This document shows positions 5,166 through 6,367 of a stretch of 6,367 nucleotides of DNA, piece by piece. The stretch lies in assembly GCA_003514455.1 (NCBI GenBank), contig DOQH01000009.1, positions 3,395-9,761 on the forward strand. The letters are read 5' to 3'. The position numbers were made by a program, and so were the translations under genes. The stretch comes from Candidatus Magasanikiibacteriota bacterium (GTDB taxonomy: Bacteria; Patescibacteriota; Patescibacteriia; Magasanikbacterales; UBA10003). Under the pieces are notes generated by a model. That model was not told the origin of the DNA. It saw only the letters and a list, made by a program, of their open reading frames with translations, and did no database searches. Position 1 is the first letter of the stretch. Every line of letters begins with the position of its first letter.

Positions 5166-6113
5166 ATGGAAATTAAACCGGTTCAAAAATTGTCCAAATT
5201 AGTTGTAGTTCTTGGTCCGACCGCCTCCGGTAAGACCGATTTTAGCATTGAACTGGCGAAAAAATTTAACGGCGAAATTATTAGCGCCGATTCGCGTCAG
5301 ATTTACAAAAAAATGAATATTGGCACGGCCAAAGTGCGAGGGGCTTGGCAAAAAGACAAAGTTACCGGCGAGAAGGTTTTTGTTTATGAAAATATCCCCC
5401 ATCATTTGGTGGATTTTATTGATCCCGGTGATGAATTCAGTTTGGCGCAATTTAAGGCCTTGGCCATAGCACGAGTCAACGAAATTATTAGCCACGGTAA
5501 ATTACCAATGCTTGTTGGCGGAACAGGTTTGTATATTCAGGCAGTAGTTGATAATTTATTAATTCCCGCTGTGCCTCCGAATAAAAAACTGCGCCAATCT
5601 TTGGAAGAAAAAACCAATCAAGAATTGGTGGAATTGTTGAAAAAATTGGATCCTGTTGCGACGCGCACAATTGATGCTGATAATAAACGCCGATTGATTC
5701 GAGCGTTAGAGGTGTGCATTTGGACAGGTAAAACATTTTCCGGCCAGCAGAACAAAGGCGAGTCGCTGTTTGAGTGTTTGCAAATCGGTTTGAGCGTGCC
5801 GCGCGATGAATTAAACAGTCGCATTGCCGAGCGAGCTGAAAAAATGATGGAACGCGGGCTTTTGGAAGAAGTGCGCGCTTTGGTAAAACAGCGTTATGGC
5901 TGGAATCTTCCTTCAATGAGCGGCACAGGCTACAAACAATTTGCCGGTTATTTTAAAAAAGAAATTTCTTTGGAAAATACGGTGGAACTTTTAAAACGCG
6001 ATACTCGACGGTATGCCCGGAGGCAAATGACTTGGTTTAAGCGAGACGCCAAAATCAAGTGGGTGGATAATGTAGCCGACGCGGCCAAATTGATAATGGA
6101 GTTTTTAAATTAA
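5166..6113 (+). CDS. miaA: tRNA dimethylallyltransferase MiaA
   Basis: Transfers a dimethylallyl group from DMAPP to N6 of A37 in tRNAs reading UNN codons, giving i6A37, the substrate of MiaB. The 315 residues match the usual family length. Seen in order are the P-loop GPTASGKT (17-24), DSRQIY with the likely catalytic Asp42, IGTAKV, the HHLVDFIDP segment, GGTGLY (118-123) with Thr120, RRLIRALEV, and the C-terminal GTGYKQ followed by TRRYARRQMTWF, which contacts tRNA. ATG 5166 is chosen over the in-frame TTG at 5151 because the TTG falls inside the -10 element. It is convergent with pyrF, and the two stop codons overlap by 3 bp. Confidence 0.97.
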   Translation: MEIKPVQKLSKLVVVLGPTASGKTDFSIELAKKFNGEIISADSRQIYKKMNIGTAKVRGAWQKDKVTGEKVFVYENIPHHLVDFIDPGDEFSLAQFKALAIARVNEIISHGKLPMLVGGTGLYIQAVVDNLLIPAVPPNKKLRQSLEEKTNQELVELLKKLDPVATRTIDADNKRRLIRALEVCIWTGKTFSGQQNKGESLFECLQIGLSVPRDELNSRIAERAEKMMERGLLEEVRALVKQRYGWNLPSMSGTGYKQFAGYFKKEISLENTVELLKRDTRRYARRQMTWFKRDAKIKWVDNVADAAKLIMEFLN

Positions 6114-6367
6114 CGATGCAGGTAGGCCTGCCAGCCGGCAGAGCGATATTTTTTGGCCTCGGCAATGGGATCCGGCGTTGTATAGATTCCCCGTCCGACA
6201 ATAATAATGTCGGATTTTTGTTGGCCAATAACATTAGTCGGCGTGTTGTATTGCTGACCCAATGTATCGTTGCCAGCGGCCAGTTGCACCCCAGGAGTAA
6301 AATTAATAAAACACGGGTCTTCAATGATTTGGCGCGTGGTGATAAAACCAATTACAAAATCCTTGTT
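6110..6367 (-). CDS. pyrF: Orotidine 5'-phosphate decarboxylase, C-terminal part (cut by the window edge)
   Basis: The last 85 residues of an OMP decarboxylase, which makes UMP from OMP in pyrimidine synthesis. The visible part shows the phosphate-binding features FTPGVQ, LGQQYNTP and SDIIIVGRGIY, then the end AEAKKYRSAGWQAYLHR. QYNTP and the GRGIY...YR..GW.AY pattern fit the type found in eukaryotic UMP synthase and in some bacteria better than the short E. coli type. An N-terminal fused orotate phosphoribosyltransferase domain is possible but outside the window. Confidence 0.92.
   Translation of the reverse strand, partial: NKDFVIGFITTRQIIEDPCFINFTPGVQLAAGNDTLGQQYNTPTNVIGQQKSDIIIVGRGIYTTPDPIAEAKKYRSAGWQAYLHR
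6194..6219 (+). terminator. Weak terminator-like hairpin for miaA inside pyrF
   Basis: A 7-bp stem (6194-6200 with 6208-6214), a 7-nt loop and five T lie 80 bp past the miaA stop, in antisense orientation to the pyrF codons for the conserved SDIIIVG strand. It could end miaA transcripts, but protein conservation may produce it by chance. Confidence 0.3.

Overview
The window holds a complete-looking diversity-generating retroelement (DGR) lying between two tRNA-modification genes. All coding is dense, with short intergenic gaps and mostly TAA/TAG stops. A stand-alone four-helix-bundle Avd, a DGR next to housekeeping genes and lean gene spacing suggest a Patescibacteria/CPR-type bacterium, but this is an inference from style and no marker gene here proves it.

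Layout. 1-711 is the 3' part of miaB (ms2i6A37 methylthiotransferase). 713-5090 is the DGR. 5166-6113 is a full miaA (i6A37 prenyltransferase). 6110-6367 is the 3' end of pyrF on the minus strand. MiaA and MiaB act one after the other on the same tRNA base, so the DGR looks inserted into, or grown up inside, a miaB-miaA neighbourhood.

The DGR has two paralogous target genes, T1 (910-1812) and T2 (3927-4949), built as similar modules: a sigma70-like promoter flush with the upstream stop codon, a near-identical 85-nt structured leader, a target ORF, a 111-nt variable repeat at its 3' end, and a perfectly conserved 3' flank with an intrinsic terminator. Between them lie the single template repeat (TR, 2167-2277), avd on the minus strand (2323-2688, own terminator), and the reverse transcriptase (2674-3741).

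Base-by-base comparison gives the diagnostic pattern. VR1 differs from the TR at 14 sites, all at TR adenines. VR2 differs at 14 TR adenines plus one T-to-G. There are no indels. The TR is rich in AAY codons, which cannot mutate to stops.

The RT carries an in-frame TGA at 3181-3183, between catalytic motifs A and C and at a position where tryptophan is expected, and a run of ten G shortly after. The enzyme is therefore either recently inactivated, switchable, read through, or affected by a sequence error. The least expected feature is the duplicated leader: the few differences between its copies keep the predicted base pairs, and its CTCCTT segment can pair in several mutually exclusive ways, including with the ribosome-binding site of a target gene.
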